A stretch of DNA of 21,707 nucleotides from Acetobacteraceae bacterium. GTDB taxonomy: Bacteria; Pseudomonadota; Alphaproteobacteria; Acetobacterales; Acetobacteraceae. Of the stretch, positions 14,446-21,707 are shown in pieces. Position 1 is the stretch's first letter, and the number at the start of each line of letters is the position of its first letter. The DNA lies in assembly GCA_025356735.1 (NCBI GenBank), contig JANXRT010000092.1, positions 1 to 21,707 on the forward strand, given 5' to 3'. Made by a program: the position numbers and the translations under genes. The notes under the pieces were generated by a model. It was given only the letters and a program-made list of their open reading frames with translations. It had not been told where the DNA came from and did no database searches.

Positions 14446-15162
14446 TCAGACCGGCTCGGTGTCCAGCGCGTAGCCGGCTGCGCGCACCGTGCGCACGATA
14501 TCGAGCTCGCCCTCGCCGTTGATCGACTTGCGCAGCCGGCGGATATGCACGTCAACGGTGCGCGGCTCGACATGGATGTCCGGCCCCCAGACCGCGTCCA
14601 GCAGCTCCTCGCGCGCGAACACCCGGCGGGGGTGCTGCATGAAAAATTCCAGCAGCCGGAACTCGGTCGGGCCGAGATGGATGGCGCGGCTGTTGCGCTG
14701 CACCCGGTGCGCGCCGAGGTCCATGACGATGTCGTGGAACACCAGCTGCCCTTTGGTCGGCACGCTGCTGGAGCGGCGCAGCAAAGCCCGGACGCGGGCC
14801 AGCAACGCATCCATGTTGAACGGCTTGGTGATGTAGTCGTCGGCGCCGGTGTTGAGGCCGCGCACCGCGTCCTGGTCCTCGGTGCGGGCGGTCACCATGA
14901 TCACCGGCAGGTCGCGGGTAGCCGGGCGGCGGCGGATTTGGCGGCAGACCTCGATGCCCGACATCGAAGGCAGCATCCAGTCGAGCAGCACGAGGTCGGG
15001 TTGGGCCTCGGCGATGCGGGTCAGGGCCTCCTGCCCGTCGGCGGCCTCATCGACGCGGAAGCCTTGTTTTTCGAGGTTGTAGCGCAGCATCGTCGCCAGC
15101 GCCGCCTCGTCCTCGACGACCAGCACCAGCGGCTTGGCCAGGCTCGATACACCTTCGGGCAT
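14446..15162 (-). CDS. phoB: Phosphate regulon response regulator PhoB
   Basis: OmpR/PhoB-type response regulator of 238 residues. The receiver domain has the acidic pair at residues 17-18 (VVEDEA), the phospho-acceptor Asp61 in VLLDWMLPSMSG, Thr91 in VTAR and Lys113 in YITKPF. The C-terminal winged helix has LGPTEFRLLEFFMQHP and HIRRLRKSING, the DNA-recognition part. Phosphorylated PhoB activates pst and other phosphate genes at PhoB boxes. The start at 15162 (MPEGV) is preferred over 15177 because a GGGGGAG ribosome binding site lies about 7 nt before it. It follows phoU on the same strand after about 25 bp. No phoR is next to it. Confidence 0.95.
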   Translation of the reverse strand: MPEGVSSLAKPLVLVVEDEAALATMLRYNLEKQGFRVDEAADGQEALTRIAEAQPDLVLLDWMLPSMSGIEVCRQIRRRPATRDLPVIMVTARTEDQDAVRGLNTGADDYITKPFNMDALLARVRALLRRSSSVPTKGQLVFHDIVMDLGAHRVQRNSRAIHLGPTEFRLLEFFMQHPRRVFAREELLDAVWGPDIHVEPRTVDVHIRRLRKSINGEGELDIVRTVRAAGYALDTEPV

Positions 15163-15187
15163 TTTTCTCTCCCCCATTGACGCGTGC

Positions 15188-15907
15188 TCAGGCTTGCGGA
15201 CGGACCACGGCGTAGGCGGAGCTGTCGCCTTTCGGCCGCTCGTCAGGCATCACCTCGCCGGTGACGGCGTAGTAGACGGTCTCGGCGATGTTGGTCGCAT
15301 GGTCGCCGATGCGCTCCAGGTTCTTGGCAATGAACAGCAGATGCGTGCACGGCGTGATGTTGCGTGGGTCTTCCATCATGTAGGTGATCAGCTCGCGGAA
15401 CACGGTGTTGTAGAGGTCGTCAACGATCTGGTCGGACTTCCAGACCTCCATTGCCTGCTCGGCGTCGCGCTCGCCGACCGCATCGATGATCATCTTGAGG
15501 TTCTCCTGCACCAGCCGCGCCATGTGGGCGATGCCGGACAGGCTGAACGGCAGGATGAACTGGTTGAGCACGATGCTGCGCTTGGCGACGTTGGCCGCAT
15601 AGTCGCCGATCCGCTCAAGGTCGCCGGTCATCTTGAGGGAGGAAATGATCTCGCGCAGGTCGCCGGCCATCGGCTGGCGCAGCGCCAGCAACCGGACGAC
15701 GAAGGCCTCGATCTCGGCTTCCAGCGCATCGACGCGGCGATCCTCGTCGATGGCACGCCCGGCGGCGTCGGCATCGCGGAAATTGATCGCGTCGGCGGCG
15801 AAGGCGACCTGGGTTTCGACGATGCCGCCCATTTCGGCGATCATCGCGTGCAGCTTGTTGAGCTCAACGCTGTAGCTTTTGACGAGGTGTTCCGGCGTGT
15901 TCGACAT
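15188..15907 (-). CDS. phoU: Phosphate signalling complex protein PhoU
   Basis: PhoU is a peripheral helical protein that links the Pst transporter to the PhoR/PhoB switch and prevents toxic phosphate uptake. The 239-residue protein shows two three-helix repeats. The metal-binding motif family E-x3-D-x3-N is visible as LERIGDYAANVAKRS and again as LERIGDHATNIAETV. The N-terminus HLVKSYSVELNKLHAMIAEMG and REIISSLKMTGDLER are typical. It starts 20 nt after pstB, in its usual place at the end of the pst block. Nothing is missing compared with the family. Confidence 0.97.
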   Translation of the reverse strand: MSNTPEHLVKSYSVELNKLHAMIAEMGGIVETQVAFAADAINFRDADAAGRAIDEDRRVDALEAEIEAFVVRLLALRQPMAGDLREIISSLKMTGDLERIGDYAANVAKRSIVLNQFILPFSLSGIAHMARLVQENLKMIIDAVGERDAEQAMEVWKSDQIVDDLYNTVFRELITYMMEDPRNITPCTHLLFIAKNLERIGDHATNIAETVYYAVTGEVMPDERPKGDSSAYAVVRPQA

Positions 15908-15927
15908 GTTGTTTCCCCTGCACGCGT

Positions 15928-16773
15928 TCAGCCGAACCGGCCGGTGATGTATTCCTGCGTGCGCTTCTGCTTTGGCGAGGTGAACAGTTGCGCGGCGCTC
16001 GCGACCTCGACCATCTCGCCGAGATAGAAGAACGCGACCTGGTCGGCGCAGCGTGCCGCCTGCTGCATGTTGTGGGTGACGATGGCGATGGTGAAGTCGG
16101 ACTTCAGCTCGTCGATCAGTTCCTCGACCTTCAACGTCGAGATCGGGTCGAGCGCGCTGGTGGGTTCGTCGAGCAGAATAACTTCCGGGCGGACGGCGAT
16201 GGTGCGCGCGATGCACAGCCGCTGCTGCTGGCCGCCGGACAGGCCCTGGGCGGAGGTGGACAGCCGGTCCTTGACCTCGCCCCACAGCGCCGACCGGGTC
16301 AGCGACCATTCGACGCGTTCGTCCATTTCCGACTTCGACAGTTTCTCGTGCAACTTGATGCCGAAGGCGATGTTGTCGTAGATCGACATCGGGAACGGCG
16401 TCGGCTTCTGGAACACCATGCCGATGCGCGAGCGCAGCGAATTGAGGTCAAGGTCCGGATCGATGATGTTCTCGCCGTCCATCGTCACCTTGCCGGTGGC
16501 GCGCTGGTTGGGATAGAGGTCGTACATGCGGTTCAGCACCCGCAGCAGGGTGGATTTGCCGCAACCCGATGGCCCGATCATGCCGGTCACCTGACGTTCC
16601 GGCAGGTCGAGGTCGATCGCTTTCAGCGCGCGGTTGTCGCCGTAGAAGAAATCGAGGTTGCGGATGGAAATCCGCGCCGGGTTGAGCCCTGTGGCGACGT
16701 GGGTCTTGATCCCCGCCATGCTGGTCGCGACTGAGGAGCGGCGGGCGTCGGAACTGCTGGTCATGGTTGCCAT
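15928..16773 (-). CDS. pstB: Phosphate ABC transporter ATP-binding protein PstB
   Basis: PstB powers high-affinity phosphate import. The 281-residue ATPase has Walker A GPSGCGKST (67-75), Q-loop Gln122 in VFQKPTPFP, signature LSGGQQQR (178-185), Walker B VILLDEPTSALD (198-209) and the H-loop His234 in IVTHNMQQA. ISIRNLDFFYGDNRALK is the family's usual start. An N-terminal extension of about 30 residues rich in Ser and Ala precedes it. The ATG at 16773 is chosen because AAGGAG lies about 7 nt upstream; the frame is open to 16833 but that would overlap pstA. Followed by phoU. Confidence 0.97.
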   Translation of the reverse strand: MATMTSSSDARRSSVATSMAGIKTHVATGLNPARISIRNLDFFYGDNRALKAIDLDLPERQVTGMIGPSGCGKSTLLRVLNRMYDLYPNQRATGKVTMDGENIIDPDLDLNSLRSRIGMVFQKPTPFPMSIYDNIAFGIKLHEKLSKSEMDERVEWSLTRSALWGEVKDRLSTSAQGLSGGQQQRLCIARTIAVRPEVILLDEPTSALDPISTLKVEELIDELKSDFTIAIVTHNMQQAARCADQVAFFYLGEMVEVASAAQLFTSPKQKRTQEYITGRFG

Positions 16774-16807
16774 GGTGCTCCTTCGGGGGATCGCGGTGTG
16801 AACGGGG

Positions 16808-17704
16808 TCATTTGCCGCCGCGCAGCACGACACGGGCCAGGATGTTGATCGCCAGCACGCCGAAGGTGATCAGCAGCGCGCCGACCCAGGCCAGTTGGAC
16901 CCAGTCATCGAAGGCCGAGCCGGCATACTGGTAGATCGTGACGGGCAGGCTGGCCATCGGCTTGGTCAGGCTAAGCGACCAGTTGAGGTTGCCCAGGCTG
17001 GTGAACAGCAGCGGCGCCGTTTCGCCGGCGACGCGCGCCACCGCCAGCAGCACGCCGGTGACGATGCCGTCCTTGGCGGCGCGGTAGCAGACCTGGACGA
17101 TCATCTTCCATTTCGGCGCGCCGAGAGCCATCGCAGCTTCCCGCATCGCCACTGGGATCAGGCTGAGCATGTCCTCCGTGGTGCGCACGACGATCGGAAT
17201 GACAATAACGGCTAGCGCGATGCAGCCGGCAATCCCGGAGAAGCCGCCGAACGGGGCGACCACCAGCTGATAGATAAAGAGGCCGATCAGGATCGAGGGT
17301 GCCGACAGCAGCACGTCGGAGACGAACCGGACCGCGTTGCCGAGCGTCGAGCCGCGGGCGTATTCGGCGAGGTAGGTGCCGACCAGCAGCCCGACCGGGG
17401 TGCCGATGGCGACGCCGATCACCGTCTGGATCAGGCTGCCGACGATGGCGTTGAGCAGGCCGCCGTTGGAGCCTGGCGGTTTCGTGACCTCGGTGAAAAC
17501 GCCGAGACCTATGCCGCCGAAGCCGCGCACGATCAATGTCAGCAGGATGGAGGCCAGTAACGCCAGGCCGATCAAGGTCGCCAGCACGCATAGCGCCTTG
17601 ACAACCGTGCTGGCACGCGAACGGCGGCGGCCCAGCGCCTTGGCGACGTTGAGGTTCTTGATGGCGCCTGGCAGCGTCGAGTGGGAGGAGAGTGTGGCGC
17701 TCAT
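16808..17704 (-). CDS. pstA: Phosphate ABC transporter permease PstA
   Basis: One of the two membrane subunits of the PstSCAB phosphate importer. The 298-residue protein has an N-terminal cytoplasmic arm with a basic patch GRRRSRAS, then about six hydrophobic segments, starting VVKALCVLATLIGLALLAS. The EAA-like coupling loop is MREAAMALGAPKWKMIVQVC, which contacts PstB. Other family blocks are GVGTPxGL-like VGLLVGTYLAEYA and LLSAPSILIGLFIY. The last segment ends LARVVLRGGK. Its ATG at 17704 comes 4 nt after the pstC stop, indicating coupled translation. Confidence 0.95.
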   Translation of the reverse strand: MSATLSSHSTLPGAIKNLNVAKALGRRRSRASTVVKALCVLATLIGLALLASILLTLIVRGFGGIGLGVFTEVTKPPGSNGGLLNAIVGSLIQTVIGVAIGTPVGLLVGTYLAEYARGSTLGNAVRFVSDVLLSAPSILIGLFIYQLVVAPFGGFSGIAGCIALAVIVIPIVVRTTEDMLSLIPVAMREAAMALGAPKWKMIVQVCYRAAKDGIVTGVLLAVARVAGETAPLLFTSLGNLNWSLSLTKPMASLPVTIYQYAGSAFDDWVQLAWVGALLITFGVLAINILARVVLRGGK

Positions 17705-17708
17705 CGCA

Positions 17709-18656
17709 TCAGACCTTCAGCCGTGGGCGAAGCAGAACGCGCGATATGGCCAGCACGATGAACGAAATCACGAACAGGATGAAGCCGAGCGCCAGCAGCG
17801 CCGACAGCTTCAGGCTGCCCGATTGGCTTTCAGGAAATTCCAGCGCCACCAGGGAGGCGATCGTGTTGCCGGGGCCGAACAGGGTCGTCGCGATCCGGTT
17901 GGTGTTGCCGATGACGAAGGTCACCGCCATGGTCTCACCCAGTGCCCGCCCCAGGCCGAGCATGATGCCGCCGACGACGGATGTACGGGTGTAGGGAATT
18001 ACGATTGACCGCATCACCTCCCACGTCGTGCAGCCAAGGCCGTAGGCGCTTTCCTTGAACACCGGTGGCACCGTTAGGAACACGTCGCGCATGGTGGCGG
18101 CGATGAACGGGATGATCATTACGGCCAGGATCAGAGCCGCAGTCAGGATGCCGGTGCCGAAGGCCGGGCCGCCGAACAGCGGGCCGATCAGCGGCAGCTC
18201 GCCTACGCTGTCGATCACCGCCGGCTGGATGTACTGCGCCATGATCGGCACGATGACGAAGAAGCCCCACATGCCGTAGATGATCGACGGCACCGCGGCG
18301 AGCAGCTCGATCGCCGTGCCGACCGGCCGGCGCAGCCATTGCGGGGCGAGCTCGGTCAAATAGAAGGCGATGCCGAACGCCAACGGGACGGACACAATCA
18401 AGGCCAGCACGGCGGTGACGACGGTGCCGAATACCGGGACCGCGGCGCCGTAAACCTCCTGCACCGGATCCCAGTCGGTCGAGGTCAGGAAGCCGACGCC
18501 GAACTTCTCGAACGCCGGCAGGCCGCCGATGAACAGGGTGACGATGATGGCGCCGAGCAGAACCAGCACGAACACACCGGCGATGCGGGTGAGCGAGGCG
18601 AAGACGAAGTCACCGAGGTTGGCGCCGCGTGAGGCTGTTCGGCGGGCTTGTTGCAC
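17709..18656 (-). CDS. pstC: Phosphate ABC transporter permease PstC
   Basis: The second membrane subunit of the Pst importer, 315 residues. Six hydrophobic segments are visible, beginning IAGVFVLVLLGAIIVTLFIG, then VFGTVVTAVLALIVSVPLAF, LAAVPSIIYGMWGFFVIVPI and FGTGILTAALILAVMIIPFI. The coupling loop is VFKESAYGLGCTTWEVMRSI. SVPLAFGIAFYLTE and GRALGETMAVTFVIGN are well-conserved PstC blocks. Translation appears to start at GTG 18656 because no ATG precedes the membrane region in frame. Its upstream region up to pstS is occupied by repeat copy B, which may lower pstC expression relative to pstS. Confidence 0.95.
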   Translation of the reverse strand: MQQARRTASRGANLGDFVFASLTRIAGVFVLVLLGAIIVTLFIGGLPAFEKFGVGFLTSTDWDPVQEVYGAAVPVFGTVVTAVLALIVSVPLAFGIAFYLTELAPQWLRRPVGTAIELLAAVPSIIYGMWGFFVIVPIMAQYIQPAVIDSVGELPLIGPLFGGPAFGTGILTAALILAVMIIPFIAATMRDVFLTVPPVFKESAYGLGCTTWEVMRSIVIPYTRTSVVGGIMLGLGRALGETMAVTFVIGNTNRIATTLFGPGNTIASLVALEFPESQSGSLKLSALLALGFILFVISFIVLAISRVLLRPRLKV

Positions 18657-18686
18657 GTTAACGATCCTGGAAGGTTAGGAAGGCAG

Positions 18687-18798
18687 CATGGGGCTCTGCC
18701 CCAAACCCCGCCCCCACGTTTAAGCATGGGGGGCCGTCGCCCCTCTGAACCCATATACTTGAGGCATGCACTTTCGGGGTGGAGTCAGGGGCAGAGCC
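18687..18798. repeat. Palindromic dispersed repeat, copy B, between pstS and pstC
   Basis: About 112 bp. The left end carries the hairpin TGGGGC-TCT-GCCCCA (18689-18703), followed by AAACCCCGCC. The right end GGGGCAGAGCC (18788-18798) is the exact reverse complement of GGCTCTGCCCC at the left. Copy A read on the minus strand shares the first 23 nt after the opening TGG with two differences, an internal TACTT-GG-ATGC block, and the last 11 nt. It starts 3 bp after the pstS stop. In the pst transcript it would form stems that may stabilise pstS mRNA or attenuate pstCAB. No U-run follows. Confidence 0.7.
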
Positions 18799-18801
18799 TA
18801 G

Positions 18802-19836
18802 TTAAAACACCGGCTTACCGTCGGGATTTTTGATTTCCGTATGCCAGGCGCTACGCACCGCATCCTGCACCGCGCCCGGCAGCGGGATGTACTCCAAGGC
18901 CTGGGCCGTAGCCGCTCCGTTGGTAAAGGCCCAATCGAAGAACTTCATCACATTGGCACTGCGGCCCGGGTCCTTGGGGTCCTTCGGCAGCAGGATGAAG
19001 GTGGCTGAGACGATCGGCCAGCTGGTGTCGCCGGCCTGGTCGATCAGGTCGACGGCGAAGTTCTTGGCATCGCGCCAGTTGCCGGCGGACGCGGCGGCGT
19101 TGAAGGCGGCTGCGGTCGGCTTGACGAACTGTCTGGCCTTGTTGCGCAGCTGGACGGTGATCAGCTTGTTCTGGGTGGCGTAGGCGTTCTCGACATAGCC
19201 GATCGAACCCTTGGTATTGCGGACCGTGGCGGCGACGCCGTCATTGCCCTTGGCGCCGGCGCCGGCCGGCCATTTAACCGAGGTCGCGGCCCCGACCTTG
19301 CTTTTCCAGTCAGCGCTGACAGCGGACAGGTAGGAGGTATAGACGAAGCTGGTGCCCGAGCCGTCGGCCCGGTAGACCGGGGCGATCGCCAGGTTCGGCA
19401 GGGTGACGCCACGGTTGGCCTCAACCAGCTTGGGGTCGTTCCACTTGGAGATCGTGCCGGCATAGATGTCGGCCAGCAGCTCGCCAGGGAGTTTCAGTGC
19501 GTCCATCTCGACGCCGGGAATGTTCACGATGACCACAACAGCACCCATCACGGCGGGGAACTGCAGGATGTTGCCCGACGCGAGCTTGGCCGCGTCCATC
19601 GGCGCGTCGGAGGCGCCGAAATCGACAGTCCGGTTGAGGATCTGATTCTGTCCGCCGCCCGAGCCGATGGCCTGGTAGTTGAGCTCGATGCCGGTCGCGG
19701 GCTTCGCGGACTCGGCCCATTTCGAGTAGACGGGGGCGGGGAAGGTGGCGCCGGCGCCGGTGATCTGCTGGGCCTGCGCCACGGCGGTAGTGGCGTAGCC
19801 AGCCAGCGCGAACGCCAGCACGGTGTTGATCTTCAT
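18802..19836 (-). CDS. pstS: Phosphate-binding periplasmic protein PstS
   Basis: PstS binds inorganic phosphate in the periplasm and delivers it to PstCA. The 344-residue protein has a signal peptide MKINTVLAFALAGYATTAVA with cleavage after AVA or AQA. The mature part starts ITGAGATFPAPVYSKW. Phosphate-binding loops are visible: GATFPAP, YQAIGSGGGQNQI, VDFGASDAPM and the DGSGTSFVYTSYLS loop. It ends with the usual C-terminal helix SAWHTEIKNPDGKPVF. The length is typical. The ATG at 19836 has AGGAG at the proper distance. A PhoB box and -10 element lie about 70-105 bp upstream. It is the first gene of pstSCAB-phoU-phoB. Confidence 0.97.
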   Translation of the reverse strand: MKINTVLAFALAGYATTAVAQAQQITGAGATFPAPVYSKWAESAKPATGIELNYQAIGSGGGQNQILNRTVDFGASDAPMDAAKLASGNILQFPAVMGAVVVIVNIPGVEMDALKLPGELLADIYAGTISKWNDPKLVEANRGVTLPNLAIAPVYRADGSGTSFVYTSYLSAVSADWKSKVGAATSVKWPAGAGAKGNDGVAATVRNTKGSIGYVENAYATQNKLITVQLRNKARQFVKPTAAAFNAAASAGNWRDAKNFAVDLIDQAGDTSWPIVSATFILLPKDPKDPGRSANVMKFFDWAFTNGAATAQALEYIPLPGAVQDAVRSAWHTEIKNPDGKPVF

Positions 19837-19905
19837 GGAGACTCCTGCAGGAACATGCCGGGTGAGGCGACATTAACGAGCGGAACCTAGGCGGCAGGTG
19901 CGACG

Positions 19906-19939
19906 GCTATATTTCAGTTTTATGATGGTTCCGTGACAA
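19906..19939 (-). promoter_or_regulatory. PhoB box and -10 element of the pst operon
   Basis: Read on the minus strand, TTGTCAC, GGAA, CCATCAT (19939-19922) matches the tandem 7-bp PhoB repeat (CTGTCAT-N4-CTGTCAT) at 5 of 7 positions in each half, with the right 11-bp period. Ten bases later comes TATAGC (19911-19906) as a -10 box, the expected arrangement for a PhoB-activated promoter without a -35. The leader to the pstS ATG is about 60 nt. Confidence 0.7.
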
Positions 19940-20042
19940 CGGATGCGTGTTTTCGTGTCGAAAATAGCGGGGATTGATGCGGGCCTGTTAAATTCGAGCC
20001 TTTCCATCAGGATGAACACATCCAAGCGCCGAGGGACCCTGC

Positions 20043-21272
20043 ATGCCGAAGATCGATGCCGACCGCCTGATCCGGGATCTTCGCGACTTGGCGAGCATCG
20101 GCGCCTACAGGACCGGCGTGCACCGGCCGACCTATTCGGCGGCGGACATGGATGGGCGGCGCTGGCTGATCGAGCGGATGCGTGCGGCCGGGCTGGAGCC
20201 GTCGATCGACGGCATCGGCAACGTGCTGGGGCGGTCGGCCGGCTCCGGGCCGAAGCTGCTGCTGGGCTCGCATGTCGAGACGCAGAACCATGCCGGGTGG
20301 CTCGATGGCGCGCTTGGCGTGGTGTTCGGGCTGGAAGTTTTTCGCGCGTTTGTTGGGGATGCTTCGTGCGCTGGCCTGGGCATCGACGTAATTGCGTTCG
20401 CCGACGAGGAGGGACATTTCGGCGGGTTTCTCGGCAGCCGGTCGTTCATCGGCGCGCTGGATGAGGCCGAGATCGACCGGTGCGCGAACAAATACGATGG
20501 CACCGGTTTGCGTGATGCGCTGCTTTCGGCGGGGTTGGCGGGGCTGCCGCGCGTGGTGATGGAGCCAGGCCGCTACAGTGGCTATCTGGAAGCGCATATC
20601 GAGCAGGGTGCGGTTCTGGAAGCCGCGGGTGAAAAGATTGGCGTGGTGACGGCAATCGTTGGTTCGCGCCAGCATAGGATTGTCTTCAATGGCCAGCAGA
20701 ACCACGCAGGCACCACGCCGATGGCGCTGCGCCGCGATGCCGGCATGGCGTTGGTGCGGCTGGCGGCCGCGATCGGCGAGCGTTTTTCTGACATCGCCGG
20801 GCCGGCGACGGTTTGGACCATTGGCCGGATTACGTTGGAGCCGGGTGCACCGAGCATCGTCCCCGGCCGGGCCGAGATGCTGTTCCAGTTCCGCGACACC
20901 GATCCGGCTATTCTTGATGCCCTGTCAACAGAGCTGGACCGGCTGGTGGCGAATGTCGAAAAAGGTCCGTGCGGGGTCGAGCTGCACCGGGTCGGCACCT
21001 CAACCCCGACGCTCATGGATGCCGACCTTCAGGTGGCGCTGAGCCAGGCCGCCGAGCGTCATGCGCCGGGGCGACACAGAAAGATGCCAAGCGGCGCCGG
21101 GCATGATGCCCAAATTCTGGCCCGCGCGATGCCGGTGGCGATGCTGTTCGTGCCAAGCATCGGCGGCATCAGCCATCATCACGACGAGAACACCTCCGAC
21201 GCCGACATCGTGTTGGGATGCGCCGTGCTCGCCGACGCGGCGGCGGATATCCTGAAAGGGGTTCCGCGATGA
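20043..21272 (+). CDS. M20-family N-carbamoylase / hydantoinase-type amidohydrolase
   Basis: A 409-residue metallo-hydrolase of the hydantoinase/carbamoylase family (N-carbamoyl-amino acid hydrolase, allantoate or ureidoglycolate amidohydrolase relatives). The metal-site residues visible are His77 in GSHVETQ, Asp88 in GWLDGALGVV, the catalytic/metal pair Glu122-Glu123 in FADEEGHFGG, His185 in YLEAHIEQG and His378-380 in GISHHHDENT. The usual catalytic Asp of SHxDT is Glu79 here. A lid/dimerisation domain occupies about 200-320 (VTAIVGSRQHRIVFNG, NHAGTTPM). The reaction probably releases CO2 and ammonia from a carbamoyl or ureido amino acid, but the substrate is not identifiable. The ATG at 20043 has GAGGGA upstream. 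Its TGA overlaps the following TRAP gene's ATG by 4 nt (ATGA), so they form one operon. It diverges from pstS. Confidence 0.87.
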   Translation: MPKIDADRLIRDLRDLASIGAYRTGVHRPTYSAADMDGRRWLIERMRAAGLEPSIDGIGNVLGRSAGSGPKLLLGSHVETQNHAGWLDGALGVVFGLEVFRAFVGDASCAGLGIDVIAFADEEGHFGGFLGSRSFIGALDEAEIDRCANKYDGTGLRDALLSAGLAGLPRVVMEPGRYSGYLEAHIEQGAVLEAAGEKIGVVTAIVGSRQHRIVFNGQQNHAGTTPMALRRDAGMALVRLAAAIGERFSDIAGPATVWTIGRITLEPGAPSIVPGRAEMLFQFRDTDPAILDALSTELDRLVANVEKGPCGVELHRVGTSTPTLMDADLQVALSQAAERHAPGRHRKMPSGAGHDAQILARAMPVAMLFVPSIGGISHHHDENTSDADIVLGCAVLADAAADILKGVPR

Positions 21273-21707
21273 GCACGGTCGCCATCCGGACCACGCGGCT
21301 CGGCGAGAATCTTCTCGAACGAGGCCTCCGCCAGGGAGTGGAAATGTGCGCCGCCATTCTGGTGCTGAGCGAGATCGTCGTGTTGTTCGCCGGCGTGGTC
21401 TCCCGCTACGTGTTCCATGCGCCGCTGGTATGGTCGGACGAGCTGGCATCGCTACTGTTCCTGTGGCTGGCGATGCTCGGCGCGGTGATCGCGCTGCAGC
21501 GCGGCGAGCACATGCGGCTGACGGCGATCGCGGGTAGCCTGCCGCCGCCCTGGCAGGCGCGGGCGGAGGCGCTGGCGGTCTGCGCCGTCGCGCTGTTCCT
21601 GGCCATGCTGCTGCCGGCGGCATGGGACTACGCCGCCGACGAATGGTATATCGAGACACCGGCGCTCGGCCTGCACAACACGATCCGTGCCGCGGCGATC
21701 CCGATCG
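21269..21707 (+). CDS. TRAP transporter small permease (DctQ-like), 3' end cut by window edge
   Basis: The frame starts at ATG 21269, overlapping the hydrolase stop by 4 nt, and remains open to the window's end (146 codons). Membrane segments are visible at about residues 27-47 (CAAILVLSEIVVLFAGVVSR), 60-78 (ASLLFLWLAMLGAVIAL) and 102-120. The family signature SRYVFHAPLVWSDELASLLF and GAVIALQRGEHMRL identify it as the small DctQ subunit of a TRAP transporter. Some genomes fuse it to the large DctM subunit; the frame being open at the edge leaves that possible. With the hydrolase it suggests solute uptake followed by intracellular hydrolysis. A solute-binding protein is not seen in the window. 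Confidence 0.9.
   Translation, partial: MSTVAIRTTRLGENLLERGLRQGVEMCAAILVLSEIVVLFAGVVSRYVFHAPLVWSDELASLLFLWLAMLGAVIALQRGEHMRLTAIAGSLPPPWQARAEALAVCAVALFLAMLLPAAWDYAADEWYIETPALGLHNTIRAAAIPI

Noticed and set aside
18689..18703. Hairpin TGGGGC-TCT-GCCCCA as an intrinsic terminator between pstS and pstC
   Set aside because: No U-run follows on the transcribed strand and pstC must still be expressed; described as part of a repeat instead.
1..21707. CRISPR array or phage/integrase module
   Set aside because: No regularly spaced repeats, cas-like genes, integrase or structural phage proteins were seen.

Overview
The window is GC-rich chromosomal DNA with an alphaproteobacterial gene repertoire (gyrA-coaD-cyclophilin, pstSCAB-phoU-phoB, TRAP transporter genes, a radical SAM DNA-repair pair). 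The proteins and the dispersed GGGGC-N3-GCCCC hairpin repeats suggest Rhodospirillales, perhaps Acetobacteraceae. That placement is inference and was not tested by any search.

Layout. 1-2870: a cut-off crotonase-family gene on the minus strand diverges from a YaiI-family gene and guaA (GMP synthase). 2871-4965: two minus-strand genes, one unrecognised protein and one antibiotic-biosynthesis-monooxygenase (ABM) fold protein, diverge from a TetR-family regulator. A palindromic operator sits exactly inside a strong minus-strand promoter there. 4966-6776: an accessory islet with an AT-richer stretch, a dihydrofolate-reductase-family pseudogene scrambled by a small internal inversion, and a VapBC-like pair whose antitoxin looks frameshifted. 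6868-8882: a radical SAM protein overlapping a DUF4130/TIGR03915-type partner, with a LexA-box-like site at the start. The partner ends inside a palindromic repeat and has no uracil-DNA-glycosylase half. 8972-13016 (minus): gyrA, coaD, an exported cyclophilin, then tRNA-Lys. 13184-14431: a PLP-dependent aminotransferase. 14446-19836 (minus): the complete phosphate-uptake operon pstS-pstC-pstA-pstB-phoU-phoB, with a PhoB box upstream of pstS and a second copy of the palindromic repeat between pstS and pstC. 20043-21707: an M20-family carbamoylase/amidohydrolase overlapping the start of a TRAP transporter small-permease gene that runs off the window.

How the genes work together. The pst/phoU/phoB block is a self-contained phosphate uptake and signalling unit, with the sensor kinase PhoR absent from its usual neighbourhood. 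The hydrolase-TRAP overlap suggests uptake and hydrolysis of an N-carbamoyl or related amide substrate. The TetR regulator most likely represses the ABM gene and possibly the unrecognised gene behind it. No complete new defence or catalytic system was found. The most unusual items are the reversible-looking inversion in the reductase pseudogene, the repeat that supplies the end of the DNA-repair gene, and the operator nested in the promoter spacer.
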